Assembly: GCF_009870825.1 (NCBI RefSeq)
Contig: NZ_WTWY01000007.1
Location: 248,001 to 312,000 of the forward strand
Direction: 5' to 3'
DNA from: Paenibacillus sp. USDA918EY
Lineage (GTDB): Bacteria > Bacillota > Bacilli > Paenibacillales > Paenibacillaceae
DNA length: 64,000 nucleotides
Within the stretch, counting starts at the first letter, position 1. Each line of letters begins with the position of its first letter. Position numbers and translations under genes: made by a program. Shown here in pieces: positions 1-8,516 of this stretch. The notes beneath the pieces were generated by a model. The model searched no databases. It was not told where the DNA came from and saw only the letters and a list, made by a program, of their open reading frames with translations.

Positions 1-13
1 AAAGTGAATTTAA

Positions 14-277
14 GGGTATCGCAGTGTATGTAGGAACGCTGTCAAAAAGGCCATCCCGCAACTTAACTGTGACTCGTGGAAACAAAATACAGCAGCGGAA
101 CAAGGAAAACTGCCGGCTGAAAGTGGGAAGGTTTGACCCCCTGCTCCGCCGCTCGCCTTTCCCGCAGCGCAAGGCCCTAATGCAAGGAAGCACATCGGCA
201 GCGTCGAGCTCGCCTTCAACGAGGAGACCGAAAAGCATTTTTTAAGCTTAGCCCCTTCCGCTGAACCAATAGCGTAG
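14..277 (+). pseudogene. possible degraded gene remnant
   Basis: One plus-strand frame reads like protein on both sides of a single internal stop (TGA at 134-136) and then ends at TAG 275-277. The second half contains the stretch IGSVELAFNEETEKHFLSLA. I do not recognise the family. A second plus-strand frame (24-245) is open but low in complexity and less protein-like. A good plus-strand terminator follows at 250-290, so a plus-strand transcript probably once ended here. It could equally be non-coding DNA. The identity is unknown. Confidence 0.25.
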
Positions 278-461
278 GGGCTTTTCCTTTATCCTGACAG
301 GTCTTACCTTTCTTATAATTCTGAGTCAATCCCCAGGAACCGTCCTGACTACCTTTGACCGACACTTTGAGCATTCTGTCACCCTGCACTATGACAATGT
401 CATACTCTGGCTGATTCGCACCGTACTGTACAGATACATCAAAGTCACACCATGCAAACAA
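216..461 (-). pseudogene. fragment of a PD-(D/E)XK nuclease-like protein
   Basis: This 81-codon frame has only a TTG candidate start and no ribosome-binding site. Its first half has the pattern of small PD-(D/E)XK endonuclease-like proteins: a YD pair (in PEYDIVIV) followed about 14 residues later by a beta strand ending in VSVK, then a GSW turn. The N-terminal helix expected in that family is missing because rlmH ends directly upstream at 500. The C-terminal half degenerates into basic, low-information sequence and runs across the plus-strand terminator. I read it as a truncated remnant left beside rlmH. The family call is inference from a short motif. Confidence 0.4.
250..290 (+). terminator. 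intrinsic terminator, plus strand
   Basis: The stem AGCCCCT (250-256) pairs with AGGGGCT (276-282). An inner CGCT/AGCG pairing extends it, and a T-rich tail follows. It is oriented to stop plus-strand transcription, although no intact plus-strand gene precedes it in the window. Confidence 0.6.
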
Positions 462-499
462 TATTAATAAGTATATGGGTACACAGCAAAAACTTCGCC

Positions 500-979
500 C
501 TACTTGTGATACGGTTCCCCCCGATTTATCTTCACGGCGCGATAAATCTGCTCTACCAGCACCAAGCGCATGAGCTGGTGCGGCAGCGTCATGCGCCCGA
601 AGCTCAAGCGCTGCTGGGCGCGGCGCAGCACTTGATCGGAGAGCCCGTGGCTCCCTCCGATCACGAACACGACATGGCTCGTCCCGTAGGTGCCGAGCCG
701 GTCGAGTTCGGCGGCCAGCTCCTCCGAGCTCCAGAGCTGGCCGCCGATGGCGAGCGCGATCACATGCGCGCTCTCCTTCACCTGCGCGAGGATGCGTTCG
801 CCCTCGCGCTCCTTTACGATGGACACCTCCGCTTCGCTCAAGGTGTCCGGCGCTTTTTCGTCCGCGACCTCGATCACTTGAAATTTGATGTACGGGGTCA
901 ACCGCTTGGCGTATTCCTGGATGCCCTGCACCAAATACTTTTCCTTCAATTTGCCGACGCCGATCACTTGAATCAACAT
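500..979 (-). CDS. rlmH: 23S rRNA (pseudouridine-1915-N3)-methyltransferase RlmH
   Basis: RlmH is a SPOUT-class methyltransferase that methylates pseudouridine 1915 in helix 69 of 23S rRNA on the 70S ribosome. The 159-residue length is typical of the family. The SPOUT knot is visible as the AIGGQ segment, the [10 protein letters not shown] glycine-rich loop that binds S-adenosylmethionine, and the C-terminal [17 protein letters not shown] segment ending in GEPYHK, which is nearly invariant. The gene lies downstream of the walRK-htrA block, as in Bacillus, and is separated from the CxxH/CxxC gene by a terminator at 1063-1092. It ends directly beside a degraded nuclease-like fragment. Confidence 0.97.
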   Translation of the reverse strand: MLIQVIGVGKLKEKYLVQGIQEYAKRLTPYIKFQVIEVADEKAPDTLSEAEVSIVKEREGERILAQVKESAHVIALAIGGQLWSSEELAAELDRLGTYGTSHVVFVIGGSHGLSDQVLRRAQQRLSFGRMTLPHQLMRLVLVEQIYRAVKINRGEPYHK

Positions 980-1062
980 AACATTTCCTCCATCCGTTTC
1001 ACTCGAGTTATGTATTTATTATGGCAGGCCCCGCCTGCTTTCATTTCATGAAGCTAAGCGTG

Positions 1063-1092
1063 CAAAAAGGAGCGTGCTTCCACGCTCCTTTT
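1063..1092 (-). terminator. intrinsic terminator (bidirectional)
   Basis: An 8-bp perfect stem, GGAGCGTG (1069-1076) and CACGCTCC (1081-1088), closes on a CTTC tetraloop and is flanked by A and T runs on both sides. On the minus strand the tail is TTTTT, so it would end the CxxH/CxxC transcript before rlmH. Confidence 0.8.
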
Positions 1093-1108
1093 ACCTTTTT
1101 CCCTTATG

Positions 1109-1276
1109 TCAGACCACCAGAAACTCTCCGGCCTGCTTGCAGTGCGCGCATTGCACCGGCGGGTCCCAGTCGGAAAACTCCGTTTCTTTCAAGTCCACGA
1201 TGTCCGGAGCATCCTCGTATTCGTCCACGAACATGTCGATGGCAAGCTCCAAATGTTCTTTGCATACTACGTACAT
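1109..1276 (-). CDS. CxxH/CxxC mini-protein
   Basis: This 55-residue acidic protein belongs to the small Bacillales family named for its CxxH and CxxC pairs. Here they are CKEH near the N-terminus and CAHC near the C-terminus, which together could hold one zinc ion. The start at 1276 is chosen over an upstream ATG (frame open to 1366) because a GGAAGGG site lies about 10 bases before it and because family members begin with MYVVC-like sequence. The gene sits between htrA and rlmH, the usual place. The function is unknown. Confidence 0.8.
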   Translation of the reverse strand: MYVVCKEHLELAIDMFVDEYEDAPDIVDLKETEFSDWDPPVQCAHCKQAGEFLVV

Positions 1277-1490
1277 ATCGAAAGCATCCCTTCCAGCGCT
1301 ACACAAGGTTGTGATCATGCCTTGGTTTTGACGAAACGATAACCCTTTTCGGGGCCATTGGCACATTCGTTATCCCAAGACTTTCTCCCATTATACCATG
1401 TCCAAGCTTTAGCGGGGGACTCAATCGTCCCGAGAGGCAACGTTAGGTTGTTATCCCGCTGCCCCCCTTTTATGTTCTCTCCGAAATCGT

Positions 1491-2735
1491 TTATTGATCC
1501 GGCTTCTCCGCCAGCTTGACGTTTGCGGTTTGTTCTTTGCCGTCCCGGTAGAACGTAACCTTCACGGTATCGCCGATTTTGACCTTGTCGTACAGAAACT
1601 TTTTCATTTCCAGCGTCGTCGGAATCGGCGTATCGTTGAATTTCACGATCACGTCGTTGAGCTGAAGTCCGGCCTCCTGCGCGGGCCCGATGGCATCCAA
1701 CACCACGACCCCGTCTTTGACGTCGCTTGGCAGCTTCAGCTCTTTCAACTGGTCATCGTCCAAAGGCGCAAATGAGTTGTTCAAGTCCATCGAATAAATG
1801 CCGATATACGGGCGGGCGATCTTCCCGTGCGTCATGAGCTCGTCGACCGTTTTCATCACCTGGTCCGCCGGAATGGCAAAACCTAATCCCTCGACCCCGG
1901 TATCGGCGATTTTCATCGTGTTGATCCCGATCACTTTTCCGTTCAAATCGACCAATGCTCCGCCGCTATTGCCCTCGTTAATGGCCGCGTCGGTCTGGAT
2001 AACCTCCTGCTCCCAGTCGTATACGCCGTCCTGGTTCAGCGAAACCGGCACGATGCGGTTCGTGTAGCTCACAATACCGGAGGTCAGCGTATCGCCGAGC
2101 CCCAGCGGGTTGCCGATCGCCAGCACCGTTTCCCCGAGCCGCAGCTTCCGGGAGTCGCCCATTTCCGCCACTTGACCGATGTCCTTGCCGTCTACCGCAA
2201 GCACCGCGATATCGTTTACTTTATCGGCGCCGACGAGCTTCGCCTTTTTCATTTCGCCATTAACCGTCACCGCTTCGAGCTCCTGCGCGCCTTCAATGAC
2301 GTGGTTGTTCGTTATGATAAAAGCCTGCCCTTTGTCTTTTTTGAAAATGACGCCTGATCCCAAGGCCGACTCTTCCAGACTCTTATCCTTTTTCCCGTCC
2401 TTGTAATTCACGATGCTCACGACGGTAGGCCGCACTTTGGCTGCAGCCTGCACCAATCTTTCGTAGGGATCGGCGGAGCTGTCCACCTGTTTGGAATTCA
2501 GGGCGGCAACCACATGCGGCGCCTTGCCGGAGGCAGGCAAACCCGTGATCATGCTGAACAGCAGCACGGCCACGAACGCACTGATAACCGAACTGATCGT
2601 TGCGATCTGAAGCGTGGACAGCCCGCGGCTGCGCCTGGATCTCGGCCAATTGCTCCGTGTCTTGCGAATACGTCCGAATACACGTCTGCGTTTCGTCACT
2701 TTGGTAGAATAAAAATCATCTTGAAACAGCCCCAT
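1491..2735 (-). CDS. htrA: HtrA-like membrane-anchored serine protease with PDZ domain
   Basis: This DegP/HtrA-type protease of 414 residues degrades or refolds damaged exported proteins at the outer face of the membrane. An N-terminal cytoplasmic tail rich in Arg/Lys (about 11-38) precedes one membrane helix (about 42-64). The trypsin-like domain carries the complete triad: His145 in NNHV, Asp175 in NDIAVL and Ser257 in GNSGGA. A single PDZ domain occupies about 300-405. It corresponds to B. subtilis YyxA/HtrC at the end of the wal locus. Here it lies about 0.9 kb from yycJ with plus-strand genes in between, so it probably has its own promoter. TTGGAT-N16-TATAGA, about 60-90 bases upstream, is a weak candidate. 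The start at 2735 follows AGGGGAGAGGATCTC. Confidence 0.95.
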   Translation of the reverse strand: MGLFQDDFYSTKVTKRRRVFGRIRKTRSNWPRSRRSRGLSTLQIATISSVISAFVAVLLFSMITGLPASGKAPHVVAALNSKQVDSSADPYERLVQAAAKVRPTVVSIVNYKDGKKDKSLEESALGSGVIFKKDKGQAFIITNNHVIEGAQELEAVTVNGEMKKAKLVGADKVNDIAVLAVDGKDIGQVAEMGDSRKLRLGETVLAIGNPLGLGDTLTSGIVSYTNRIVPVSLNQDGVYDWEQEVIQTDAAINEGNSGGALVDLNGKVIGINTMKIADTGVEGLGFAIPADQVMKTVDELMTHGKIARPYIGIYSMDLNNSFAPLDDDQLKELKLPSDVKDGVVVLDAIGPAQEAGLQLNDVIVKFNDTPIPTTLEMKKFLYDKVKIGDTVKVTFYRDGKEQTANVKLAEKPDQ

Positions 2736-3258
2736 GAGATCCTCTCCCCTTCGTTATCAAGCACCTAAATTCCGTTTCTGCCGCCTTTCCTCTATACCCA
2801 TATAGGTATGTAATCCAACCGACGTTCTATACCTCAAGATTACCTTTTCGGCGCCGTTTTTTCTGTAGTGCAAAAGTCTCCATTCGCATGATGATTTCGA
2901 GCGAAGGTCCTACAAACGAAAACAGGCCGTTTTAAGCCAATATTTGTCTCGGGATACAAGGCTGCATGTTCTTGAAAGTTAGGCTCCCATATATCTTAAA
3001 CTAACCGATGGCTGCAAAGGTTGCGTTTCGTCTTCCCTTTATTTTTCTATCACCACAAAAAAGCCCCCTCAAGCACAAATGCCCGAAATTTTTGCGGCAA
3101 AGATCGGCTATCGTAAAACGTTTTCTTCAAAAATAGGAATATTTCCGGCTGTCGACTACTAGAATAAAAGAGAAAAACATCCTTCAGCCAATCCAAGCAT
3201 ACCTGATGATCATGGCAATTCTGCGGCAAAACGGCTTCACCCTTTTACCAAAATACGG
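2736..3258. other. non-coding interval upstream of htrA
   Basis: About 520 bases with no convincing gene. Near htrA there is an inverted repeat, ATACC-N6-GGTAT (2794-2809), close to a weak minus-strand promoter-like sequence. The rest is AT-rich with no strong hairpin or recognised RNA. Confidence 0.4.
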
Positions 3259-3468
3259 ATGAACCCTCAGCACCCTCAGCCCAGTCATGGCAAGGCATTT
3301 CGCGTTTTATCCGGTACTGACCATTGTACCATATCGGGGCCTGACGGCCTATTTGAAATCGAAAACGAACGCTGGTGTTTTGTGGAATCAATCTTCTTGT
3401 TTTTGGAAAAACTAGCAATAAAGATTGAAAAGCGGCATCCTGAACGAATCATGTTCAAAACGAAATAA
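3259..3468 (+). CDS. uncertain small plus-strand ORF
   Basis: The frame encodes 69 residues with a plausible protein-like middle (ISGPDGLFEIENERWCFVES) and a basic, helix-prone C-terminus. It ends just before the strong ribosome-binding site of the next plus-strand gene, which would suit a two-gene unit. No clear ribosome-binding site precedes the ATG, and a minus-strand frame overlaps it. I do not recognise a family. It is either a real short gene or the leader of the downstream one. Confidence 0.35.
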   Translation: MNPQHPQPSHGKAFRVLSGTDHCTISGPDGLFEIENERWCFVESIFLFLEKLAIKIEKRHPERIMFKTK

Positions 3469-3482
3469 GGAGGAGAAATAAA

Positions 3483-3692
3483 ATGATAGAGCGGTTTCCG
3501 TCCGGTATGGACTATGTGCAGTTGATGGCCAAGCTTGGAGATTTGAAAGACGAGCATTACCGCAATACCCTTGCCTTAAGCACGATCATCGAGCTGCTTG
3601 TCGACAAGGGCATTCTCACCCGCGATGAGGTGGAGAAAAAAGCGGCGGAGCTCGACCAGTTTATGGTTCGCTCACCTTATCCCACGGTGTAG
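3483..3692 (+). CDS. small conserved-looking protein of unknown function
   Basis: This 69-residue soluble protein follows an excellent AAGGAGGAG site about 8 bases before its ATG. Most of it predicts as two amphipathic helices, with charged heptad-like spacing in the segment LLVDKGILTRDEVEKKAAEL. There is no signal peptide, membrane helix or cysteine pair. It is convergent with yycJ and the 3' ends overlap by 32 bases (3661-3692). I cannot assign a family. The ribosome-binding site and composition make expression likely. Together with the frame before it, it interrupts the usual yycJ-htrA junction. Confidence 0.7.
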   Translation: MIERFPSGMDYVQLMAKLGDLKDEHYRNTLALSTIIELLVDKGILTRDEVEKKAAELDQFMVRSPYPTV

Positions 3693-4467
3693 GGCGGTCA
3701 TAATACGTATCGCATAATTTAAATTCGCTGTCTTTGTAAAAACAGCCCCGTTCCTCCATGCTGTCGCGCACGGTCATTTTGGCCAGATCCATCATGTTGT
3801 GGTCGCGGCTGAGATGGGCCAGGTAAGTCCGCTTCAGGTCGCCGGTCAGCAGCTCGCTGAGCGCTTCGCCGGCATCCACGTTGGACAAGTGCCCCATGTC
3901 GCCCAATATGCGGCGTTTAATATTCCAGGGGTACCGGCCCATCCGCAGCATCTCGATATCATGGTTCGACTCCAGCACAAGCACGTTCGAATCGCTGATC
4001 GCCTGCTTCACCTTATCGCTCATGTAGCCGAGGTCGGTCGCCACGCTCAATTTTTCATCTCCGTCGTAAAAGCAGTATCCTACCGGCTCGGCCGCATCAT
4101 GCGAAATGCCGAACGATTCCACCCGGAGCGAGCCGAAATCCCGGACCTCCCCGGTACCCAGCACGACCCGGTTTTCCTCGGCGATTTTGCCGATGGACTT
4201 CTCCATCGCCTCCCACGTCTTCTCGTTCGCATAGATCGGCAGATCGTATTTGCGCGCCACGGCGCCAAGGCCTTTGATATGGTCGGAATGCTCGTGGGTG
4301 ACTAAAATCCCGTCGATTTCCTCCCCCGTGACGTCCCGCTCCTGCAAAAGCTCGTCAATCCGTTTGGCGCTTAGGCCCGCGTCGATCATCAGCGTCGTTT
4401 CTTCGTTTCTGACGACCGTCGCGTTCCCCGTCGAACCGCTGGACAGCACTGTAAAAGATATCCCCAT
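3661..4467 (-). CDS. yycJ: WalJ/YycJ metallo-beta-lactamase-fold hydrolase
   Basis: This 268-residue member of the MBL-fold exonuclease-like family is the last gene of the wal operon in many Firmicutes. In B. subtilis WalJ is implicated in DNA metabolism and replication-division coordination. The metal-binding motif THEHSDH is intact, and further ligands are visible as HDAAEP and the C-terminal LAHLSRDHN. The start at 4467 is chosen because AAGGAGT lies about 8 bases upstream and MGISFTVLSSGSTGN is the typical N-terminus. A longer frame to 4572 would overlap yycI without a binding site. The yycI stop lies 5 bases before this start, indicating co-transcription. Confidence 0.95.
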   Translation of the reverse strand: MGISFTVLSSGSTGNATVVRNEETTLMIDAGLSAKRIDELLQERDVTGEEIDGILVTHEHSDHIKGLGAVARKYDLPIYANEKTWEAMEKSIGKIAEENRVVLGTGEVRDFGSLRVESFGISHDAAEPVGYCFYDGDEKLSVATDLGYMSDKVKQAISDSNVLVLESNHDIEMLRMGRYPWNIKRRILGDMGHLSNVDAGEALSELLTGDLKRTYLAHLSRDHNMMDLAKMTVRDSMEERGCFYKDSEFKLCDTYYDRPTPWDKVSEP

Positions 4468-4472
4468 TCCCG

Positions 4473-5270
4473 TTACTCCTTTTCTTTCTCCGTTTTCGGA
4501 CTGGTTACCGTGACATCTCCGCTGATGCCCTGAACGTAATACATTTCCCCGTTTTCCAATGTGAACCGCCATGACGGGGCGGCTACCTGACTTTCCGAAT
4601 TGTAGACTTGCCCGTAATACCCAAGCTGAATGTCCTTGATCGCCGATCCCGCCGGGATATGCCGCTCGACCAGCGTTTTCAACGCGTTGCTTGCCGGCAT
4701 CATTTTTTGCTGCTCTTCGTCGTCCGCCGCGGTAATCTCGATCGGCGACTGGCGGTAGGATATGATCCGCTGCTCGCTGTAATACAGCTCCAGCTGATCG
4801 TTAAACAGCGGCCATTTGCGGTCCACAAGCGCATGCATGACGAACCGCCCGGCGGCGCCGGCCTCTTTGACGCGTTCCAGCTCGCTTTTGGTCATGTATT
4901 CGCTGGCCTGGGCGTCATACTGGTAGTTTGCGATGTCCGGGATCGAAGGTTTCAAGGCATTGACCAAATCCCGTTCCTTAAAAATCAGCTGGCTTTCGAT
5001 ATGCCCCTCCAGCGTCACCCGCCGCCCGACGCTTTCCCCGTTTGCGTATTGATACGTAATCTTCGGCAGCTGCGGCGTCATGCTTGGAATTTGGCATAAC
5101 AGCTGGATCGATTTTTCCTTCATCACCTTTTGCGTGCTCTCCGACAAGGAGGCGAAATCCAGACTGGTGTCGGCCTGCTCGCGCATGTCGATCCACAGCT
5201 GGTATCCGAGCACCAGGTTCAACAGCAAAAAAGCGTATATCAGCACGTTTTTGGCACGTCCCCAATCCAT
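4473..5270 (-). CDS. yycI: YycI, regulator of the WalK kinase
   Basis: YycI is a bitopic membrane protein of 265 residues. With YycH it forms a complex at the outer face of the membrane that adjusts WalK activity. An N-terminal MDWGRAKNVLIYAFLLLNLV segment is the single membrane anchor and is characteristic of the family. The rest is extracellular and of the YycH/YycI fold. The start at 5270 follows CAAGGAGGCGAAACG; the frame stays open to 5321 without a better site. About 140 bases separate it from yycH, more than usual in this operon, but no terminator was seen between them. Confidence 0.93.
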   Translation of the reverse strand: MDWGRAKNVLIYAFLLLNLVLGYQLWIDMREQADTSLDFASLSESTQKVMKEKSIQLLCQIPSMTPQLPKITYQYANGESVGRRVTLEGHIESQLIFKERDLVNALKPSIPDIANYQYDAQASEYMTKSELERVKEAGAAGRFVMHALVDRKWPLFNDQLELYYSEQRIISYRQSPIEITAADDEEQQKMMPASNALKTLVERHIPAGSAIKDIQLGYYGQVYNSESQVAAPSWRFTLENGEMYYVQGISGDVTVTSPKTEKEKE

Positions 5271-5412
5271 CGTTTCGCCTCCTTGGTCGTTATGGAGCTT
5301 TCTTCGCATTTCAAATCGCAAAGCCCGTCTTCTACGTTAAAGCTGAAGCTGCCGATTGTCCGGCCAGGTGTCCGTCCGCAGCGAATTCGATAACACGGCC
5401 ATGATGCGCGAG

Positions 5413-6690
5413 CTATCGGATCGTCCGGATCTGCCCGTTTGCCAGCTTGACCGCCCAGACCGGGGTCAGCTTCAGCTTGCCCGCATCCAGCTTCGGCAAA
5501 TAAGCAGGGTACAGGTCCTCAACCGGCGAATCCTTGCCGATCGCAAGCAGCATCGCTTTCAGGTTGTTCCCGGCAGGGAGCTTCCTCACCTGCTTCGACT
5601 GCCCCGGCTTCATGTAAATGAGCGAGCGCTCATAAGCGGACACGTTGCCCTGCTGCAGGTCCAGCTTCATTTTGCCATAGTGGAAGTTCAGCGTATCCAA
5701 AACCGGAAAGGAACCGTAATACTGCTGGAACATAACCTGATTCTGTCCCGCTCCGGTGCTGGACAAGTCCAGGCGATATTCGCCGTTCCAGCCGCCGTGC
5801 TCGTTGACGAAGTCTACAGCCGCCAAAATATCCTTGCTGTCGCTGCTCTCCCCGGACGGAGGGGCGGCCGGATCGGTATAGCTCATCCATTTCTGCTCCT
5901 GGCGCACCTGAAGGCTGCGTTTCGAGTCGGTGTAAATTTCCGAGCCGTCCTTTTCCTGAATATACCGGGTGATACCCGGGTCGAAAAACAGGCTTTGCTG
6001 CATCTGCGCTACCGTATACGAGCCGATTTCGAGCGTCGCCTCCACGATGTCGACCGGTTTTTCCGGCACGTAATAAGCGCCGCCGTCCTGCATCGCGTAG
6101 GGAATCCAGCTCTTGCCGAAGTCCACGTGTTGCTGCACGTCCTGCACGGTCAAGTCGACCTTGGCCGCCTCGTACATCACGTCGCCTTGCGTGCTGAAAA
6201 ACAGCGCATGCGTTTTCGAGTCGCTAGGCGTGTTGTAGATCCAGATCCGGTTGATGCGTTCCGCCTGAAACAAAGCATCCGGTTGGATCTGCATCACGCG
6301 CTCCAGCAGCGATACCGGGATTCCCGTACCAAACGTCAGCTCAATGCCGGGGTTTTCGCTCCGGACCTTGTTCCAGTCGATGTTGTCCACCGATTCCCGC
6401 TGGAAGTTTTCGAAGCTGCGTCCCTTGAGGCGCGTGTAAATCAATTTATAAAACGTCGAGTTCGGATAAAATACGGTGTGTTTGCCATCCCCCATATGAA
6501 TCAGCATCTTATCCGGGTACGCCAGGTTCTCGACCCGCTGCTGCGGGCCCATATTATCCGTCTTGATATAGGTATTGGTCGCTTTGGCCGCCGAGTCGCT
6601 CCCCGGGAGACGGTATATGAGGTAATAACTCTGCACCAAGCTGCACGCGACGAGAAGCAGCAGCAGGAGCGATTTCATCCGTTCCTTCAT
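5413..6690 (-). CDS. yycH: YycH, regulator of the WalK kinase
   Basis: YycH has 425 residues and a single N-terminal membrane helix (about 5-28, LLLLLLVACSLVQSYYL). A large extracellular region follows, with the tandem beta-rich domains of the family. In B. subtilis it acts with YycI on the WalK sensor. The ATG overlaps the walK stop in an ATGA arrangement, so the two are translationally coupled. The protein is somewhat shorter than B. subtilis YycH (about 455 residues). The stop at 5413 follows VWAVKLANGQ, and the sequence beyond it in other frames is not clearly homologous, so I treat it as the natural end. Confidence 0.93.
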   Translation of the reverse strand: MKERMKSLLLLLLVACSLVQSYYLIYRLPGSDSAAKATNTYIKTDNMGPQQRVENLAYPDKMLIHMGDGKHTVFYPNSTFYKLIYTRLKGRSFENFQRESVDNIDWNKVRSENPGIELTFGTGIPVSLLERVMQIQPDALFQAERINRIWIYNTPSDSKTHALFFSTQGDVMYEAAKVDLTVQDVQQHVDFGKSWIPYAMQDGGAYYVPEKPVDIVEATLEIGSYTVAQMQQSLFFDPGITRYIQEKDGSEIYTDSKRSLQVRQEQKWMSYTDPAAPPSGESSDSKDILAAVDFVNEHGGWNGEYRLDLSSTGAGQNQVMFQQYYGSFPVLDTLNFHYGKMKLDLQQGNVSAYERSLIYMKPGQSKQVRKLPAGNNLKAMLLAIGKDSPVEDLYPAYLPKLDAGKLKLTPVWAVKLANGQIRTIR

Positions 6691-8516
6691 GATGCCACCC
6701 CCTCGTCGTCTTCCGCGAGCGGCAGCGTAAACGTCACTTTCGTGCCCTGACCGAACTCCGATTGAATCGATATGGTACCGCCGTGCGCCATGACGATCTC
6801 CCTCGCAATCGACAGTCCAAGCCCGGTGCCGCCCATGCTGCGCGAGCGGGCTTTGTCCACCCGGTAGAAGCGTTCGAAGATCCGGTCCAGATCCTTCTTC
6901 GGAATCCCGATCCCCGTATCCTGAACGGTGATGGCCAGCATGCCGCCAGCCGCTTCCAGGGCGCCCATCGCAATGCTGCCTCCGGGCTGCGTATATTTAA
7001 GCGCATTGGACACCAGGTTATCGAGCACCTGATCGATTTGGTCGCGGTCGCAAAGCGCTTTGGGAAGCCCGGCCGCCACTTTCACTTCGGACCCGATGTC
7101 CTTTTGCTGCATTTGGAAAGAAAACCGGTCGGCCACATCCTCCAGCATCTCCATCACATCCGTCGGCTGTTTGCGCATCAGCGCTTCTTTGCTGTCCAGT
7201 CTGGACAGATGGAGCAGGTCGGTCACCAGCCGGATCATCCGGCCGGTTTCATTCTGGATAACGCCCACGAACCGCGAAGCGAGCGGCGGGTCGTCCAGCG
7301 CGCCGTCATCGAGCGCTTCGGTGTAGCTTTTGATCGTCGTCAGCGGCGTCCGCAGCTCATGCGAGACGTTTGCGACGAATTCGCGGCGCGACGCCTCGAG
7401 CTTTTCCTGTTCGGTGACGTCCTGAAGCACGGCGATCGTTCCCGTAATGCCCACCTCACGGCGGTGGATCGGCGTAAAGGTCACCCGGATCATATAGGAT
7501 CGGTCCGCCTCCTGGCTCATTTGCAGCAGCATCGTCACGTACGTTCCTTCCGTGAACATTTGCGTCTGCTCTTCGCTTAGCCCAAGCACCTCGGCGATGG
7601 CCGAACCGGATACCTCTTCTTCATCCACGTTCAAAATCGCCGCCGCGCGGCGGTTCATCAGAATGATGCGACCCGCTTCATCCGTCGCGATCACGCCGTC
7701 GCTCATGTTGGTCAAAATGGAGGCCAGCTTCTCCTTCTCCTCCTCGTTGACGAGCAGCGCTTCCCGAAGGCGGGTCGTCATATAGTTAAAAGCTTCGCTC
7801 AGCTGCCCGATTTCGTCGTTGCCGAAGACGGGCATTTTCAGATCGAATTTGCCTTCGGCGACCGCGGTCGCATGCCTTGTCATTTCCTTGATCGGATGCG
7901 TGATGGTATGCGCCAGAATGACGCCGAGCACCGCCGTGAGCCCCAGCGCCAGCAGGATGCCCGAAATGAAGATGTTGTTGACCCGCCCCATCGTCGTATA
8001 CAGCTCCTTCATCGAAGCGACGATGTACACCGCCCCGATGATTTTGCCCTTGTTGAACACCGGCTTGGCCACGACCTTCTTCCGGACGTTATCCTCGTCG
8101 ATGACGTATTCCTCGTTGTCTTTGCTGCCTTGAAGGGCCCGGCTGACCACGGTTTGGGTGTTTTTGCGGCCGATGATGTCCATATGCGACTGATTAGACG
8201 TAATCAATACCTTGCCGCTTGCATCCAGCACCTGAATTTCCGCCCCGTCCATATTAAAGAGGTTCGTCACGATCGGCCCCAGGGTTTCGACGGAATTGTT
8301 TTCCCCCATATCGGCGGCGCTCTCCAGTTTCTCCGCAGCCAGCACAGACAAGAGCTCCGCTCTCTCCTGCAAATCTTGGGTGAAATTCCGGGTCAGCGAG
8401 TTTTTCATGGCACTCACGAAATATACGCCGATCAACTGCATGGCGATCAAAATGAGCAGCACATAAATAATGATCAGCTTCGCCTGAATGGTGCGGAAAA
8501 AGGAGGTCCACTTCAT
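6687..8516 (-). CDS. walK: WalK (YycG/VicK) sensor histidine kinase
   Basis: This is the essential cell-wall homeostasis kinase, 609 residues, which phosphorylates WalR. Two membrane helices (about 13-36 and 182-206) flank an extracellular Cache/PDC-like domain. Next come HAMP (about 206-258), a PAS domain (about 262-370, beginning ILTNMSDGVIATD), HisKA with His386 in VSHELRTPL, and a complete HATPase domain with the N box DNLVSNALKYT, DTGIGI, FERFYR and GGTGLGLSI. The gene begins one base after the walR stop and overlaps yycH by four bases. It is the only HAMP/PAS kinase in the window. The other kinase, at 53-55 kb, is of the YesM class. Confidence 0.98.
   Translation of the reverse strand: MKWTSFFRTIQAKLIIIYVLLILIAMQLIGVYFVSAMKNSLTRNFTQDLQERAELLSVLAAEKLESAADMGENNSVETLGPIVTNLFNMDGAEIQVLDASGKVLITSNQSHMDIIGRKNTQTVVSRALQGSKDNEEYVIDEDNVRKKVVAKPVFNKGKIIGAVYIVASMKELYTTMGRVNNIFISGILLALGLTAVLGVILAHTITHPIKEMTRHATAVAEGKFDLKMPVFGNDEIGQLSEAFNYMTTRLREALLVNEEEKEKLASILTNMSDGVIATDEAGRIILMNRRAAAILNVDEEEVSGSAIAEVLGLSEEQTQMFTEGTYVTMLLQMSQEADRSYMIRVTFTPIHRREVGITGTIAVLQDVTEQEKLEASRREFVANVSHELRTPLTTIKSYTEALDDGALDDPPLASRFVGVIQNETGRMIRLVTDLLHLSRLDSKEALMRKQPTDVMEMLEDVADRFSFQMQQKDIGSEVKVAAGLPKALCDRDQIDQVLDNLVSNALKYTQPGGSIAMGALEAAGGMLAITVQDTGIGIPKKDLDRIFERFYRVDKARSRSMGGTGLGLSIAREIVMAHGGTISIQSEFGQGTKVTFTLPLAEDDEGVAS

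Noticed and set aside
5271..5412. Possible frameshift extending yycH beyond its stop
   Set aside because: A second frame after the stop looks mildly protein-like, but the reading before the stop is a natural ending and I cannot show homology for the extension.
5356..6750. Long plus-strand open frame opposite yycH
   Set aside because: It mirrors the well-supported yycH gene on the minus strand, has no binding site and encodes an Arg/His/Leu-rich protein typical of antisense frames in GC-rich DNA.
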